Numbered from the stretch's first letter, positions 7,558 through 16,159 are shown. The stretch: 49,773 nucleotides of DNA from Chloroflexota bacterium (GCA_024277135.1 JAJRVV010000079.1:1-49773); one strand, 5' to 3'. Notes: a model not told the origin generated them from the letters alone. Translations and numbers: made by a program.

Positions 7558-8568
7558 ATGACGACCAAAAGACGAGTTTTCAGCGGTATTCAACCAACCG
7601 GCAACATCCATCTGGGCAATTACCTGGGGGCGGTGAAAAATTGGGTGGCCGGGCAGGAAAAGAAGATCAACTACTTCTGCATCGTAGACCTGCACAGCCT
7701 GACCGTGTCCCAAGACCCGGATGATTTGCGCTTCCAAACCCGCTCGTTGGCGGCGATGCTGCTGGCCTGCGGCATTGATCCGGACAAAAGCGCGCTGTTC
7801 ATCCAAAGCCATGTGCGGGCGCATGCGGAAGGGTGCTGGCTGCTCAACTGCGTCACCCCGCTGGGTTGGCTGCAACGGATGACGCAGTACAAAGACAAGG
7901 CGGCCAAGCAGGAGAGCGTCCTCGCCGGCCTGCTTGATTATCCGGTGCTGATGGCGGGCGACATCCTGTTTTACGACGCCGATGAAGTGCCGGTGGGCGA
8001 GGACCAGAAGCAGCATGTGGAGCTGACGCGGGACATCGCCCAGCGATTCAACAGCCTGTACGGCCGTGACTTCTTCGTCATCCCCAAACCCATCATCCCC
8101 GAAATTGGGGCGCGAGTGATGGGGTTGGACGACCCCACGGTGAAAATGTCCAAGAGTCTGGCGGACAAGCGCGGCCACGCCATCCGTTTGCTGGACGAGC
8201 CAAAAGAGATCATGCGCTCTTTTAAGCGAGCCGTCACCGATTCGGGACGGGAGATCATTTTTTCCCGCGCGCCAGAGAAGGCGGGGGTGAATAATTTGCT
8301 GGGCATCTACAAAGCGGCAACGGGCGAGGATGAGACGGCCGTCTTAGCCGATTTTGCCGACGCCCGCGGTTATGGCGATCTGAAAGTGCGGGTGGCCGAG
8401 GCGGTGATTGAGATACTCAACCCGATTCGGCAGCGGTATCATCAACTAATGGATGACCCGGCCGAGTTGGATCGATTGCTGGCGCGTGGGGCGGAACAGG
8501 CGGCGGCCGTTGCCAACCCCAAGGTGGACGCGATGAAAGAGATGATGGGGCTGGTTTTGCCGCGCTAA
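7558..8568 (+). CDS. trpS: Tryptophanyl-tRNA synthetase
   Basis: A class I aminoacyl-tRNA synthetase of 336 residues that charges tRNA-Trp. The ATP-binding HIGH-like motif is PTGNIHLGN, and the KMSKS loop is present exactly (VKMSKSLADK). GDILFYDADEVPVGEDQKQH is the family's substrate-binding region. The frame is open further upstream but overlaps the zinc-finger gene. The chosen ATG has GGAGG (7548-7552) five bases upstream and begins MTTKRRVFSGIQPTG, the usual N-terminus. Lying downstream of the Trp T-box, it would rise when tRNA-Trp is uncharged, which is the expected homeostatic logic. Confidence 0.96.
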   Translation: MTTKRRVFSGIQPTGNIHLGNYLGAVKNWVAGQEKKINYFCIVDLHSLTVSQDPDDLRFQTRSLAAMLLACGIDPDKSALFIQSHVRAHAEGCWLLNCVTPLGWLQRMTQYKDKAAKQESVLAGLLDYPVLMAGDILFYDADEVPVGEDQKQHVELTRDIAQRFNSLYGRDFFVIPKPIIPEIGARVMGLDDPTVKMSKSLADKRGHAIRLLDEPKEIMRSFKRAVTDSGREIIFSRAPEKAGVNNLLGIYKAATGEDETAVLADFADARGYGDLKVRVAEAVIEILNPIRQRYHQLMDDPAELDRLLARGAEQAAAVANPKVDAMKEMMGLVLPR

Positions 8569-8598
8569 CTTCCGGGAGGTTCCGAACCTCCGGAAGTT
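8567..8598. repeat. Intergenic palindrome, GGAGGTTCCGAACCTCC family
   Basis: The arms 8567-8581 and 8585-8598 form a stem with one bulged base around a 3-nt centre. The 17-nt core GGAGGTTCCGAACCTCC is repeated exactly near 14272. It overlaps the trpS stop and precedes trpG. There is no T-run, so it is a dispersed palindrome rather than a classical terminator. Confidence 0.8.
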
Positions 8599-8610
8599 CT
8601 AGGGGACAAT

Positions 8611-9174
8611 ATGATTATCGTGATAGACAATTACGACTCCTTCACCTATAACCTGGTGCAATACCTGGGCGAGTTGGGGCAGGAGATAGGCGTGTTTCGC
8701 AATGACGAGGTGACGGTGGACGAGATTTGGGCGCTGAATCCGGCTCATATCCTCATCAGCCCAGGGCCGGGTACGCCTGACGATGGCGGCGTCTCCAATG
8801 AGGTGATCCGCGAATTGGGGCCGGTCATCCCCATCCTCGGCGTTTGCCTGGGGCATCAGTGCATCGGGCAGGCGTATGGCGGCAAAGTGGCGCGGGCGCC
8901 GCGGCTGATGCACGGCAAAACGTCGCGGGTGTACCACCAGGGCAATGGGTTGTTTTTTGGCGTGCCCAGTCCGTTCCAAGCGACGCGCTACCATTCGCTG
9001 ATCGTGGAGGAGCCGCTGCCGGACTGTCTGGAGGTGACGGCGTTTACCCGCGACGGCGAGGTGATGGGGGTGCGGCATAAGGAGCATCCGGTGGCCGGGG
9101 TACAGTTTCATCCGGAGAGTATTTTGACGGAACACGGCCGTCGCATTTTGCAGAATTTTTTGGACGGGCGATAA
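8611..9174 (+). CDS. trpG: Anthranilate synthase component II (glutamine amidotransferase)
   Basis: A 187-residue class I glutamine amidotransferase that feeds ammonia to TrpE. The nucleophile Cys79 is in GVCLGHQ, and the His-Glu of the triad is in QFHPES near the C-terminus; SPGPGTP forms the oxyanion strand. Such subunits may also serve aminodeoxychorismate synthase (PabA). The position in the trp region favours TrpG, but dual use is possible. It is separated from trpS by one palindromic repeat. Confidence 0.93.
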   Translation: MIIVIDNYDSFTYNLVQYLGELGQEIGVFRNDEVTVDEIWALNPAHILISPGPGTPDDGGVSNEVIRELGPVIPILGVCLGHQCIGQAYGGKVARAPRLMHGKTSRVYHQGNGLFFGVPSPFQATRYHSLIVEEPLPDCLEVTAFTRDGEVMGVRHKEHPVAGVQFHPESILTEHGRRILQNFLDGR

Positions 9175-9212
9175 TGGGCGTGAAACGAAACTCACCTTTT
9201 TGGAGGCAATAA

Positions 9213-12125
9213 ATGACTATTTCCCACGGCTTTGAACTGATCCGCGAACAAAACATCCCCGAACTCAACACCCAGGCCCGCATCTGGCGGCATGTGAAAA
9301 CTGGCGCTGAACTGCTCTCATTGGAAAACGACGACGAGAATAAGACATTCGGCATCGCCTTCCGCACGCCGCCATCCGACTCCACCGGCATCGCCCATAT
9401 CATGGAACATGCCGTTCTGGGCGGATCGCGCAAGTACCGGGTGAGAGAGCCGTTTGTAGAATTGCTCAAAGGCTCGCTCTATACCTTCCTCAACGCCTTC
9501 ACCTCGCCGGACAAAACCACCTACCCCGTCGCCAGCGCCAACTTGCAGGATTTCTACAATTTGGTGGACGTGTATCTGGATGCCGTTTTCTACCCGCTCA
9601 TCACGCCCAACCATTTGGCGCAGGAAGGGTGGCATTACGAATTGGAAAACGCCGACGATCCGCTCATCTACAAGGGGGTGGTTTTTAACGAGATGAAGGG
9701 CGCCTACTCCTCGCCAGATAATGTGTTCTATCGTTGCAACCAGCGCTCCTTGTTCCCGGATAACACCTATGGATTCGATTCTGGCGGCGACCCGACGGTG
9801 ATTCCTGACCTGACCTATGAACAATTCAAGCGGTTTCACAATACGCTTTATCATCCGGCCAATGCCCGCATCCTCTTTTATGGCGACGATGATGCGGAAG
9901 AACGGCGGCGCATTTTGGATGTGTATTTGCGTGAGTTTGAGCCGTTGCAGGTGGATTCGGCCGTGCCTTTGCAACCGGCATTTTCCGAACCGAAGCGATT
10001 TACCCATCCTTACAGCGTGGATGGAGAAGCTGATGCGGCTAAAGGGATGGCGCAGGTGAATTGGCTGCTGCCGGAAAACGATGACCCGGCGCTGACGATG
10101 GCGCTGGACATTCTTTCCTATGCGTTGGTGAGTACGCCCGCCTCGCCGCTGCGCAAGGCGTTGATTGATTCCGGCCTGGGCGAGGATTTGACCGGCGGCG
10201 GCTTGGCTGCCGGCCTGCGCCAAATGACGTTTGGCGTGGGCTTGAAGGGGATCGCCGCCGCCGACGCCGAAAAGGTGGAGCGGCTTATCCTGGATACGTT
10301 GGCGACGCTGGCTGATGAGGGGCTGGATCGGGAGATGATAGAGGCGGCGTTGAACACGACGGAGTTTAACTTGCGCGAGAATAACACCGGCCGTTTCCCG
10401 CGCGGATTGGCGTTGTTGATGCGTTCGCTGGAAACCTGGCTGTATGATGGCGATCCGTTGGCGCCGTTGGCGTTTGAAGCGCCGTTGGCCCAGGTGAAGG
10501 AGCGGCTGACGGCCGATGAACTGTTCCTGCAAAAGCTGATTCGCGCTTATTTGCTGGATAATCCGCACCGGACGACGGTGGCGTTGGAACCGGACCCGGA
10601 ATTGGCGCAAAAAATGGAGCAGGCGGAGAAGGAGCGGCTGACGGCCGTCAAATCCAGGTTGAGCCGCGCCGAAATCCAGGCCATCATCGAAAACACCCGT
10701 GAATTGAAAGCGTTGCAAGAAAAACCAGACGCGCCGGAAGCGTTGGCCAGCATCCCCCGCCTATCATTGGCTGATTTGGATAAAGAAAGCAAGGTGATTC
10801 CGATTGACGCGGCCGAGATGCAGGGCAGCCAACTGCTTTATCACGACCTGTTCACCAACGGCATCGTCTACCTCGATTTAGGCTTTGATTTGCGCGCCCT
10901 GCCCGCCGATTTGCTGCCGTATGCCGCTTTGTTCGGCCGGGCGTTGGTGGAAATCGGCACCGAATCAGAGGATTTCGTTAAACTGTCCCAACGGATTGGG
11001 CGGAAGACGGGCGGGATATTCACCGACTCGTTTACCTCGACGCGGCAGGACGGCCGCGCCAGCGCCGCTCATCTCTTTTTGCGGGGCAAAGCGACCATGG
11101 CCCAGGCCGGGGATTTGCTCGACATCTTGCGGGACGTGCTGCTCACCGTCAAACTGGACAACCGGGAGCGGTTCCGGCAGATGGTGTTGGAGGCGAAGGC
11201 GGGCAAAGAGGCCAGCCTCATCCCGGCTGGGCACAGCGTGACCAACACCCGGCTCCGCTCCCATTTCACCGAGGCGGATTGGGTGAGCGAACAAATCGGC
11301 GGCCTGGAATACCTGTTTTTCCTGCGCCAACTGGCCGAGGCGGTAGAGAATGATTGGCCGTCGGCGCTGGCGAAGCTGGAGGAGGTGCGCCGCCTGCTGC
11401 TGAACCGGACGAATATGACGGTGAATGTGACGCTGGATGGGGAAAATTACGGCCGTTTCCAACCCCAACTTGCCGATTTTCTGAGCGCATTACCGGCCAA
11501 CGGCGTCGAAATCAACGGCTGGTCGCCCACATTTAGCCAAAACAATGAAGGGTTGACGATTCCGGCGCAGGTCAATTACGTAGGCAAAGGGGCCAACCTG
11601 TATGATCTGGGCTACACCCAACACGGTTCAGTCTCCGTCATCACCCAATATCTGCGCACCACCTGGCTGTGGGAGAAAGTGCGGGTGCAGGGCGGCGCGT
11701 ATGGCGGTTTCTGCCAGTTTGACCGTTTTTCTGGCGTGTTCACCTATCTCTCCTACCGCGACCCGAATTTGAAGGGGACGTTGGAGAATTATGATGGCAC
11801 GGCCGTCTTCCTGCGCGACCTGCAACTAAGCCAGGATGAACTGGTGAAAAGCATCATCGGCGCCATCGGCACGATTGACGCCTACCAGCTTCCCGACGCC
11901 AAAGGGTACACTTCCATGATCCGCCACCTTATCGGGGAAACGGAAACGGCCCGCCAGCAATACCGGGACGAGGTGTTGAGTACGTCGGTGTCTGACTTTA
12001 AGGATTTTGGCGAGGTGTTGTCTGAGGTGAGAGAGAATGGCCTGGTGGTGGTGTTGGGTTCGGCCGACGCCATCAACCAGGCAAATGATGACTCTGAGTG
12101 GCTGGAAGTGACCCAAGTGCTGTAG
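9213..12125 (+). CDS. M16C zinc metalloprotease (PreP/SynPrep type)
   Basis: At 970 residues this has the length of single-chain M16C proteases, which clamp around and degrade unfolded peptides. The inverted zinc motif HxxEH is HIMEH at residues 62-66, followed by the family signature GGSRKYRVREPFVELLKGSLYTF and TYPVASANLQDFYNLVDVYLDAVFYP. The third metal ligand should be the Glu in VVFNEMKGAYSS. A long Glu/Arg-rich linker near residues 460-520 joins the two halves. No signal peptide is visible, so it is probably cytoplasmic. GGAGGC precedes the ATG. Its place between trpG and trpD has no obvious metabolic reason. Confidence 0.93.
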   Translation: MTISHGFELIREQNIPELNTQARIWRHVKTGAELLSLENDDENKTFGIAFRTPPSDSTGIAHIMEHAVLGGSRKYRVREPFVELLKGSLYTFLNAFTSPDKTTYPVASANLQDFYNLVDVYLDAVFYPLITPNHLAQEGWHYELENADDPLIYKGVVFNEMKGAYSSPDNVFYRCNQRSLFPDNTYGFDSGGDPTVIPDLTYEQFKRFHNTLYHPANARILFYGDDDAEERRRILDVYLREFEPLQVDSAVPLQPAFSEPKRFTHPYSVDGEADAAKGMAQVNWLLPENDDPALTMALDILSYALVSTPASPLRKALIDSGLGEDLTGGGLAAGLRQMTFGVGLKGIAAADAEKVERLILDTLATLADEGLDREMIEAALNTTEFNLRENNTGRFPRGLALLMRSLETWLYDGDPLAPLAFEAPLAQVKERLTADELFLQKLIRAYLLDNPHRTTVALEPDPELAQKMEQAEKERLTAVKSRLSRAEIQAIIENTRELKALQEKPDAPEALASIPRLSLADLDKESKVIPIDAAEMQGSQLLYHDLFTNGIVYLDLGFDLRALPADLLPYAALFGRALVEIGTESEDFVKLSQRIGRKTGGIFTDSFTSTRQDGRASAAHLFLRGKATMAQAGDLLDILRDVLLTVKLDNRERFRQMVLEAKAGKEASLIPAGHSVTNTRLRSHFTEADWVSEQIGGLEYLFFLRQLAEAVENDWPSALAKLEEVRRLLLNRTNMTVNVTLDGENYGRFQPQLADFLSALPANGVEINGWSPTFSQNNEGLTIPAQVNYVGKGANLYDLGYTQHGSVSVITQYLRTTWLWEKVRVQGGAYGGFCQFDRFSGVFTYLSYRDPNLKGTLENYDGTAVFLRDLQLSQDELVKSIIGAIGTIDAYQLPDAKGYTSMIRHLIGETETARQQYRDEVLSTSVSDFKDFGEVLSEVRENGLVVVLGSADAINQANDDSEWLEVTQVL

Positions 12126-12140
12126 GTCAAGGAGTGACAA

Positions 12141-12374
12141 ATGAATAATGTCAGTCTGACTCAAATAGAAAAACAGATCAATCGCTTGACCATTAATGAA
12201 CAGTTGTTATTGATGGAACGGTTAGCCCAACAGATTCGACGTCAAACAAAAAGCAAGCCACCCATCACAGTGTATGATCTTCAAACAATGGCCAATGATC
12301 CAGAAATTCAGCGAGAAATTCGAGAAATTCAAGCAGAATTTTCTGTAGCAGAAAGCGATGGGCTGGACACATGA
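12141..12374 (+). CDS. Small antitoxin-like protein
   Basis: A 77-residue, mostly helical and charged protein beginning with LTQIEKQINRLTINEQLLLMERLAQQIRR, then a segment rich in Ile, Glu and Arg. It overlaps the following MazF/PemK-type gene by 4 bp (ATGA) and is preceded by AAGGAG, the standard layout of an antitoxin-toxin pair. No clear DNA-binding fold is recognisable. The N-terminal helix resembles that of the 76-residue protein at 14296, suggesting a shared antitoxin family. Confidence 0.7.
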   Translation: MNNVSLTQIEKQINRLTINEQLLLMERLAQQIRRQTKSKPPITVYDLQTMANDPEIQREIREIQAEFSVAESDGLDT

Positions 12375-12718
12375 CCATTCGAAGGGGAGATGTTTACTTT
12401 GTCAACTTGAATCCGGTCAAAGGGCGTGAACAAGCCGGCCGTCGCCCGGTGGTCGTATTGTCAATTGATGACATCAATAAACTGCCACTTGTGGTCACCG
12501 TTGTTGTCGGCACCAGCGGCCAAAACATTCGACGAGATTATCCCGCCAATGTGCGTGTGGCCCCTTCAGAAAGTGGTTTACCCAAGGAAACTATATTTTT
12601 GGGGTTTCAGATTCGTTCTTTAGATGCGGCGCGTTTTCCAAAGGAACCAGCGGGTAAAATGCCTAAACTGGCGATAGTCAAATTGGAAGACGCGGTTCGA
12701 TATTGTCTTGGATTGTAG
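12371..12718 (+). CDS. MazF/PemK-family endoribonuclease toxin
   Basis: A 115-residue protein with the full MazF fold signature. It starts IRRGDVYFVNLNPVKGREQAGRRPVVVLS, which includes the conserved RRGDVY strand and the GxEQxGxRPVVV loop holding the catalytic Arg; the later strands (ETIFLGFQIRSLD, and PKLAIVKLEDAVRYCLGL at the end) also match. The family cleaves single-stranded mRNA at short motifs when its antitoxin is lost. It is coupled to the gene just upstream. The following maoC-like gene begins within a few bases, so the module sits inside the operon rather than beside it. Confidence 0.9.
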   Translation: MTIRRGDVYFVNLNPVKGREQAGRRPVVVLSIDDINKLPLVVTVVVGTSGQNIRRDYPANVRVAPSESGLPKETIFLGFQIRSLDAARFPKEPAGKMPKLAIVKLEDAVRYCLGL

Positions 12719-12723
12719 AACTG

Positions 12724-13149
12724 ATGAACCGACCCATCCTTCCCCGCCGCATTCCCCGCGCTCCAAAAGTAGGCGAAACGGCCGCATTCACCCGCACCCT
12801 CACCGAAGGCGACGTCTCCCTCTTCATCGGCGCTACCTGGGACGTGAACCCATTTCACACCGACGACACGTTCGCCAAAGAGACGGGCTTTGGCCGCCGT
12901 ATCGTCCCCGGCCTGTTGACCGCCAGCCTATTGACCCACTTGGGCGGCCTGTGGAACTTCCTGGCGACGGAGATGCAATTTGAGTTTCTGGCCCCGGTCT
13001 ACATCGGCGATACGGTAACGGCCGCAGCCGAAGTAGCCGAACTGTTCGGCAATGGGGGCGTGGTATTGGCCTGCCGAGTTACCAACAGTGGCGGCGAGGA
13101 AGTTTTGCAGGCGACGATTCGCGGCTATCCAGGAACGTTTGAAGAATAA
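12724..13149 (+). CDS. MaoC-like (R)-specific enoyl-CoA hydratase
   Basis: A 141-residue hot-dog-fold protein. The hydratase 2 motif is clear: DVSLFIGATWDVNPFHTDD supplies the catalytic Asp and His, followed by FGRRIVPGLLTASLL. Such enzymes hydrate trans-2-enoyl-CoA to the (R)-3-hydroxy form, for fatty-acid or polyhydroxyalkanoate metabolism. The frame is open from a TTG at 12703 inside mazF. The ATG at 12724, six bases after the mazF stop, gives the better N-terminus (MNRPILPRR), although no strong ribosome site is seen, so coupling to mazF is likely. The substrate cannot be read from the sequence. Confidence 0.85.
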   Translation: MNRPILPRRIPRAPKVGETAAFTRTLTEGDVSLFIGATWDVNPFHTDDTFAKETGFGRRIVPGLLTASLLTHLGGLWNFLATEMQFEFLAPVYIGDTVTAAAEVAELFGNGGVVLACRVTNSGGEEVLQATIRGYPGTFEE

Positions 13150-13150
13150 T

Positions 13151-13205
13151 GAATTGTGGATTGTGAATTGTGAATTGTGAATTCCCCGTTCACTATTCAC
13201 AATTA
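13151..13205. repeat. Period-7 repeat (GAATTGT type) with inverted copy
   Basis: Positions 13151-13183 are GAATTGT-type heptamers. The end of this run can pair with ATTCACAATT (13195-13204) in a 10-bp hairpin. It fills the gap between the maoC-like gene and the trpD ribosome site (TAGGAG). Confidence 0.8.
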
Positions 13206-13216
13206 GGAGTATTTTC

Positions 13217-14251
13217 ATGCCTTTGAAGTCTGCCATCGCCGCTGTCATCAACGGCCGTGATCTCACCCAGGCCCAAGCCGAAACCGCCATGAACGCCATC
13301 ATGGACGGCGAGGCCGCCCCGGCCCAAATCGGCAGCTACCTGACGGCGCTGCGTATGAAAGGGGAAACCGTCGCCGAAATCGCCGGCAGCGCCAAAGCCA
13401 TGCGCGGCCATGTGGTCAAAGCGCCGGTGGATACGGCCGTTCTCCACAACCACATGCTGGTTGACACCTGCGGTACCGGCGGCGACAGCAAACACACCTT
13501 CAACATCTCCACCACTGCCGCCTTCGTCGTGGCCGGGGCGGGGGTGAAGGTCGCCAAGCACGGCAACCGCGCCGCCAGCAGCAAAAGCGGTTCCGCCGAC
13601 GTGTTGATGGCGTTGGGCGGCAATCTCGATTTGAACGCGCAGCAGGCAGCCGACTGCGTGGCCGAGGTGGGTATCGGTTTCTTGTACGCCGTCAATCACC
13701 ATCCGGCGATGCGGCACGCCATCGGCCCCCGCCGCGAAATCGGCCAGCGCACCATTTTTAACATCCTCGGCCCGCTCACCAACCCGGCCGGGGCCACCCA
13801 CCAGCTCATCGGCGTCTACGACCCGGCTTTGACCGAGGTGATGGCGCGGGTGTTGGGCGCGTTGGGCAGCCGGGCGGCTTTGGTGGCGCATGGGGCGGAT
13901 GGGTTGGACGAGCTTTCCACCACCGGCGTCAATCGCATCAGCCAACTGCATGAGGACGGCCGTGTCACCACCCACCGCTTCGATCCGGCCGATTTAGGAC
14001 TGCCTTATGCTGCTTTAGATGATTTTGTCGGCGGCGCGCCGGAAGAAAACGCCCGCATCAGCCGCGCCATCCTCAGCGGCCAAGATCAGGGGCCGCGGCG
14101 GGATATCGCCCTGCTCAACGCCGCCGCCGCCCTCAGCCTGGAAGATGGCGACTGGCGGGTCAGCCTCATCCGTGCCCGGCAGTCCATTGACAGCGGCGCG
14201 GCGTTGGGCGCGCTGGACGCCTGGATTGAGAAAACTAACAGTTTCGGTTAA
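13217..14251 (+). CDS. trpD: Anthranilate phosphoribosyltransferase
   Basis: A 344-residue enzyme that joins anthranilate to PRPP. The PRPP-binding loop is DTCGTGGDSKHTFNIST near residue 87, followed by VAKHGNRAASSKSGSADVLMALG and HHPAMRHAIGPRREIGQRTIFNILGPLTNP, all hallmarks of the family. Length and domain order are normal: a helical N-terminal domain, then the alpha/beta domain. AGGAG precedes the ATG by about seven bases. It is followed by a dispersed palindrome, a small antitoxin-like gene and trpC. Confidence 0.96.
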   Translation: MPLKSAIAAVINGRDLTQAQAETAMNAIMDGEAAPAQIGSYLTALRMKGETVAEIAGSAKAMRGHVVKAPVDTAVLHNHMLVDTCGTGGDSKHTFNISTTAAFVVAGAGVKVAKHGNRAASSKSGSADVLMALGGNLDLNAQQAADCVAEVGIGFLYAVNHHPAMRHAIGPRREIGQRTIFNILGPLTNPAGATHQLIGVYDPALTEVMARVLGALGSRAALVAHGADGLDELSTTGVNRISQLHEDGRVTTHRFDPADLGLPYAALDDFVGGAPEENARISRAILSGQDQGPRRDIALLNAAAALSLEDGDWRVSLIRARQSIDSGAALGALDAWIEKTNSFG

Positions 14252-14256
14252 CATTC

Positions 14257-14289
14257 ATCCTCCCGGAGGTTCCGAACCTCCGGGAGGAT
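14257..14289. repeat. Intergenic palindrome, second copy of the GGAGGTTCCGAACCTCC family
   Basis: The arms 14257-14271 and 14275-14289 pair perfectly over 15 bp with a 3-nt centre. The core is identical to that at 8567-8598. It lies between trpD and the small gene at 14296, just before the latter's ATG, where it could mask translation initiation. Confidence 0.85.
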
Positions 14290-14295
14290 TGAGAC

Positions 14296-14526
14296 ATGAG
14301 TGTGATGACGCTTGATGAAGCAATTGAGACCGTAACGCGGCTGCCGTATGAGCAGCAGGAAATGTTGATAGAGATTCTCCACCGCCGCCATATTGAAAAA
14401 CGCCGCCGGGAAATAGCCGATTATGCCCGCCGCACCAAAGAGGATTTCCACGCGGGGCGTTTACAGGCGAAATCGGCCCAGGATGCGGTGGCTGAATTGC
14501 GTCAATCGCTGGCAATCGAAGTATGA
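14296..14526 (+). CDS. Orphan antitoxin-like small protein
   Basis: A 76-residue helical, charged protein (MTLDEAIETVTRLPYEQQEML, then an Arg/Glu-rich stretch). It is of the type normally followed by a RelE- or PIN-like toxin. Here the next gene, overlapping by 4 bp, is trpC, so no toxin partner is present. The layout is that of a toxin-antitoxin module whose toxin was lost, or of an antitoxin inserted alone. The family assignment is tentative. Confidence 0.6.
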   Translation: MSVMTLDEAIETVTRLPYEQQEMLIEILHRRHIEKRRREIADYARRTKEDFHAGRLQAKSAQDAVAELRQSLAIEV

Positions 14527-15341
14527 GCGTAAGCAACAAAGCTAAAAACCGGGGCAAAATCCTCGACGAAATCATGGCCTATCACCGGGAGCAGTTGCCC
14601 AAAATCATGCGGGAGGTGGCGCTGGCGGATTTACGGGCGTTGACGGCCGTCTCCCCCCCACCCCTCGATTTTTACCAGGCCCTCAAAAAACCCGGCGTCT
14701 CCCTCATCGCTGAATGTAAAAAAGCCTCCCCCAGCAAAGGGCTGCTGGTACGCCGGTACGATCCGGCGCAGTTAGCGCGGGCCTATGCCCAGGCCGGGGC
14801 CAGCGCCATTTCGGTGTTGACGGACGGCCGTCACTTCCAGGGCAATCTGGATCACCTCCGCGATGTCAAACAAGCGGTCAACATCCCCATTTTGCGTAAA
14901 GATTTCATTTTTCACCCTTACCAAGTGTACCAAGCGCGGGCGGCGGGGGCGGATGCGGTGTTGTTGATTACGGCCGTTCTCTCCGACACTGAACTGCGTG
15001 GCTTGCTGAACTTAACCCACAAACTGGGGATGAACGCCCTAATCGAAGTCCACACCGAGGCGGAGTTAAAGCGGGTTTTGCCCCTCCATCCGCGAATCGT
15101 GGGCGTGAACAACCGCAATCTGCAAACCTTCCAGGTGGATTTTGAAAACAGCGCCCGCTTGCGCGACCTGATTCCGCCGGATGTGGCGGCAGTAGCCGAA
15201 AGCGGTGTGAAAACGGCCGCCGACGCGCGCCGCATGGTTGAAATCGGGATGGATGCGATGCTGGTGGGGGAGACGCTGGTCAAGAGCAAGGATGCGCTGG
15301 CGACGGCGCGGGCATTGGTGCGGGCTGGTACAGTTGATTGA
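14523..15341 (+). CDS. trpC: Indole-3-glycerol phosphate synthase
   Basis: A 272-residue TIM-barrel enzyme that closes the indole ring. The catalytic residues are visible in the usual order: LIAECKKASPSKG (Glu, Lys), ISVLTDGRHFQG, ILRKDFIFHPYQVYQA (Lys), ALIEVHTEAE (Glu), GVNNRNLQTF (Asn) and AVAESGVKTAADA (Glu, Ser). There is no fused TrpF. The ATG overlaps the preceding antitoxin-like gene, so its translation depends on that frame. It is the last trp gene in the window; trpF, trpB and trpA must be elsewhere. Confidence 0.96.
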   Translation: MSVSNKAKNRGKILDEIMAYHREQLPKIMREVALADLRALTAVSPPPLDFYQALKKPGVSLIAECKKASPSKGLLVRRYDPAQLARAYAQAGASAISVLTDGRHFQGNLDHLRDVKQAVNIPILRKDFIFHPYQVYQARAAGADAVLLITAVLSDTELRGLLNLTHKLGMNALIEVHTEAELKRVLPLHPRIVGVNNRNLQTFQVDFENSARLRDLIPPDVAAVAESGVKTAADARRMVEIGMDAMLVGETLVKSKDALATARALVRAGTVD

Positions 15342-15402
15342 TTGTTTTCTCAGTATTTTGCTGAAATTTTCAGAAGACCATTTGCAAAAGGGATTTTAAT
15401 GT

Positions 15403-15933
15403 ATGAACATAAATGACATCAAACAAGTATCCATACTATGCCCAAATAAATATTGTAACGAAACGATTTTATATGAAATTAAGGCTCCGGCCAGATCATT
15501 CGCTATCGAATGCCCTTCATGTAGCACAAAGTTTAACAGTCAAGTTGTTGTTGTTCGTAGCAAAAGATCGCGGGGTAAGAAAGTTGATGATATTTTGTCA
15601 ATTCGAGATTATTCCGTGAGAGTTTGGTTCTTAACAGGTGAGGAAGATTTATTTGAATTTTCAGACAGCGCATTCTTAAAAGATCGAGACTTCGAACTTA
15701 GACAAAGAGATGTTGCCATATTTACGTACCTTAATAATAGGCTTACAATTATTCAAAATTTAACCATAAATCGTTACATAACCTTTTATAGCTACAAAAG
15801 AGAATTGGGGAAAACCTGCTTAATACTACTTTCGGTCTTTGTTGGGATATTCTTTTTATGTGGGCTTGTATTTGTGGTCTTATTTATCATACAGATTATC
15901 AACACCCCCGAATTACTGAGTTCACTCATGTAA
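15403..15933 (+). CDS. Unknown zinc-ribbon protein with one C-terminal membrane segment
   Basis: I do not recognise this 176-residue protein. It begins with a zinc-ribbon-like pair, CPNKYC near residue 13 and CPSC near residue 37. A soluble region follows with VWFLTGEEDLFEFSDSAFL, and one hydrophobic segment (about residues 140-170) precedes a short tail. Its DNA is far more AT-rich than its neighbours and contains no ACGGCCGT palindrome, which suggests recent transfer. The stop codon lies within the TAATGAC direct repeat that flanks the element at 15938. Confidence 0.65.
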   Translation: MNINDIKQVSILCPNKYCNETILYEIKAPARSFAIECPSCSTKFNSQVVVVRSKRSRGKKVDDILSIRDYSVRVWFLTGEEDLFEFSDSAFLKDRDFELRQRDVAIFTYLNNRLTIIQNLTINRYITFYSYKRELGKTCLILLSVFVGIFFLCGLVFVVLFIIQIINTPELLSSLM

Positions 15934-15937
15934 TGAC

Positions 15938-16159
15938 GCACCGTTCGCTTAAAATTTTTGCTGTTTTGGAAATTGCACCCATATGTGGGGGTAATAGCAA
16001 TTTTATTTGACATAATATCTACTTCGATAGATTATCACACAATACTGCACAGGAGTGATTTTTTATTACCCCGCATATACAGGGTTATTTATCATCAACA
16101 CCCTGTATATGGGGATTTCTCAATCTCTGATATGCGTAAAATTTTAAGCGAACGATGAG
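15938..16159. mobile_element. MITE-like element: 17-bp terminal inverted repeats and 7-bp target duplication
   Basis: CGTTCGCTTAAAATTTT (15942-15958) and its exact reverse complement (16138-16154) bound an AT-rich stretch with no convincing gene. TAATGAC occurs directly outside on both sides (15931-15937 and 16160-16166), as expected for a target-site duplication. Inside, three segments are mutually complementary: 15977-15996, 16064-16085 and 16101-16114. The middle one can pair with either neighbour but not both. With about 222 bp and no transposase, it fits a non-autonomous element. Confidence 0.75.

Noticed and set aside
15792-16158. Small ORFs of 66 and 73 codons inside the AT-rich element
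   Set aside because: They overlap on opposite strands, lie in the inverted-repeat element and have no ribosome site or recognisable motif.
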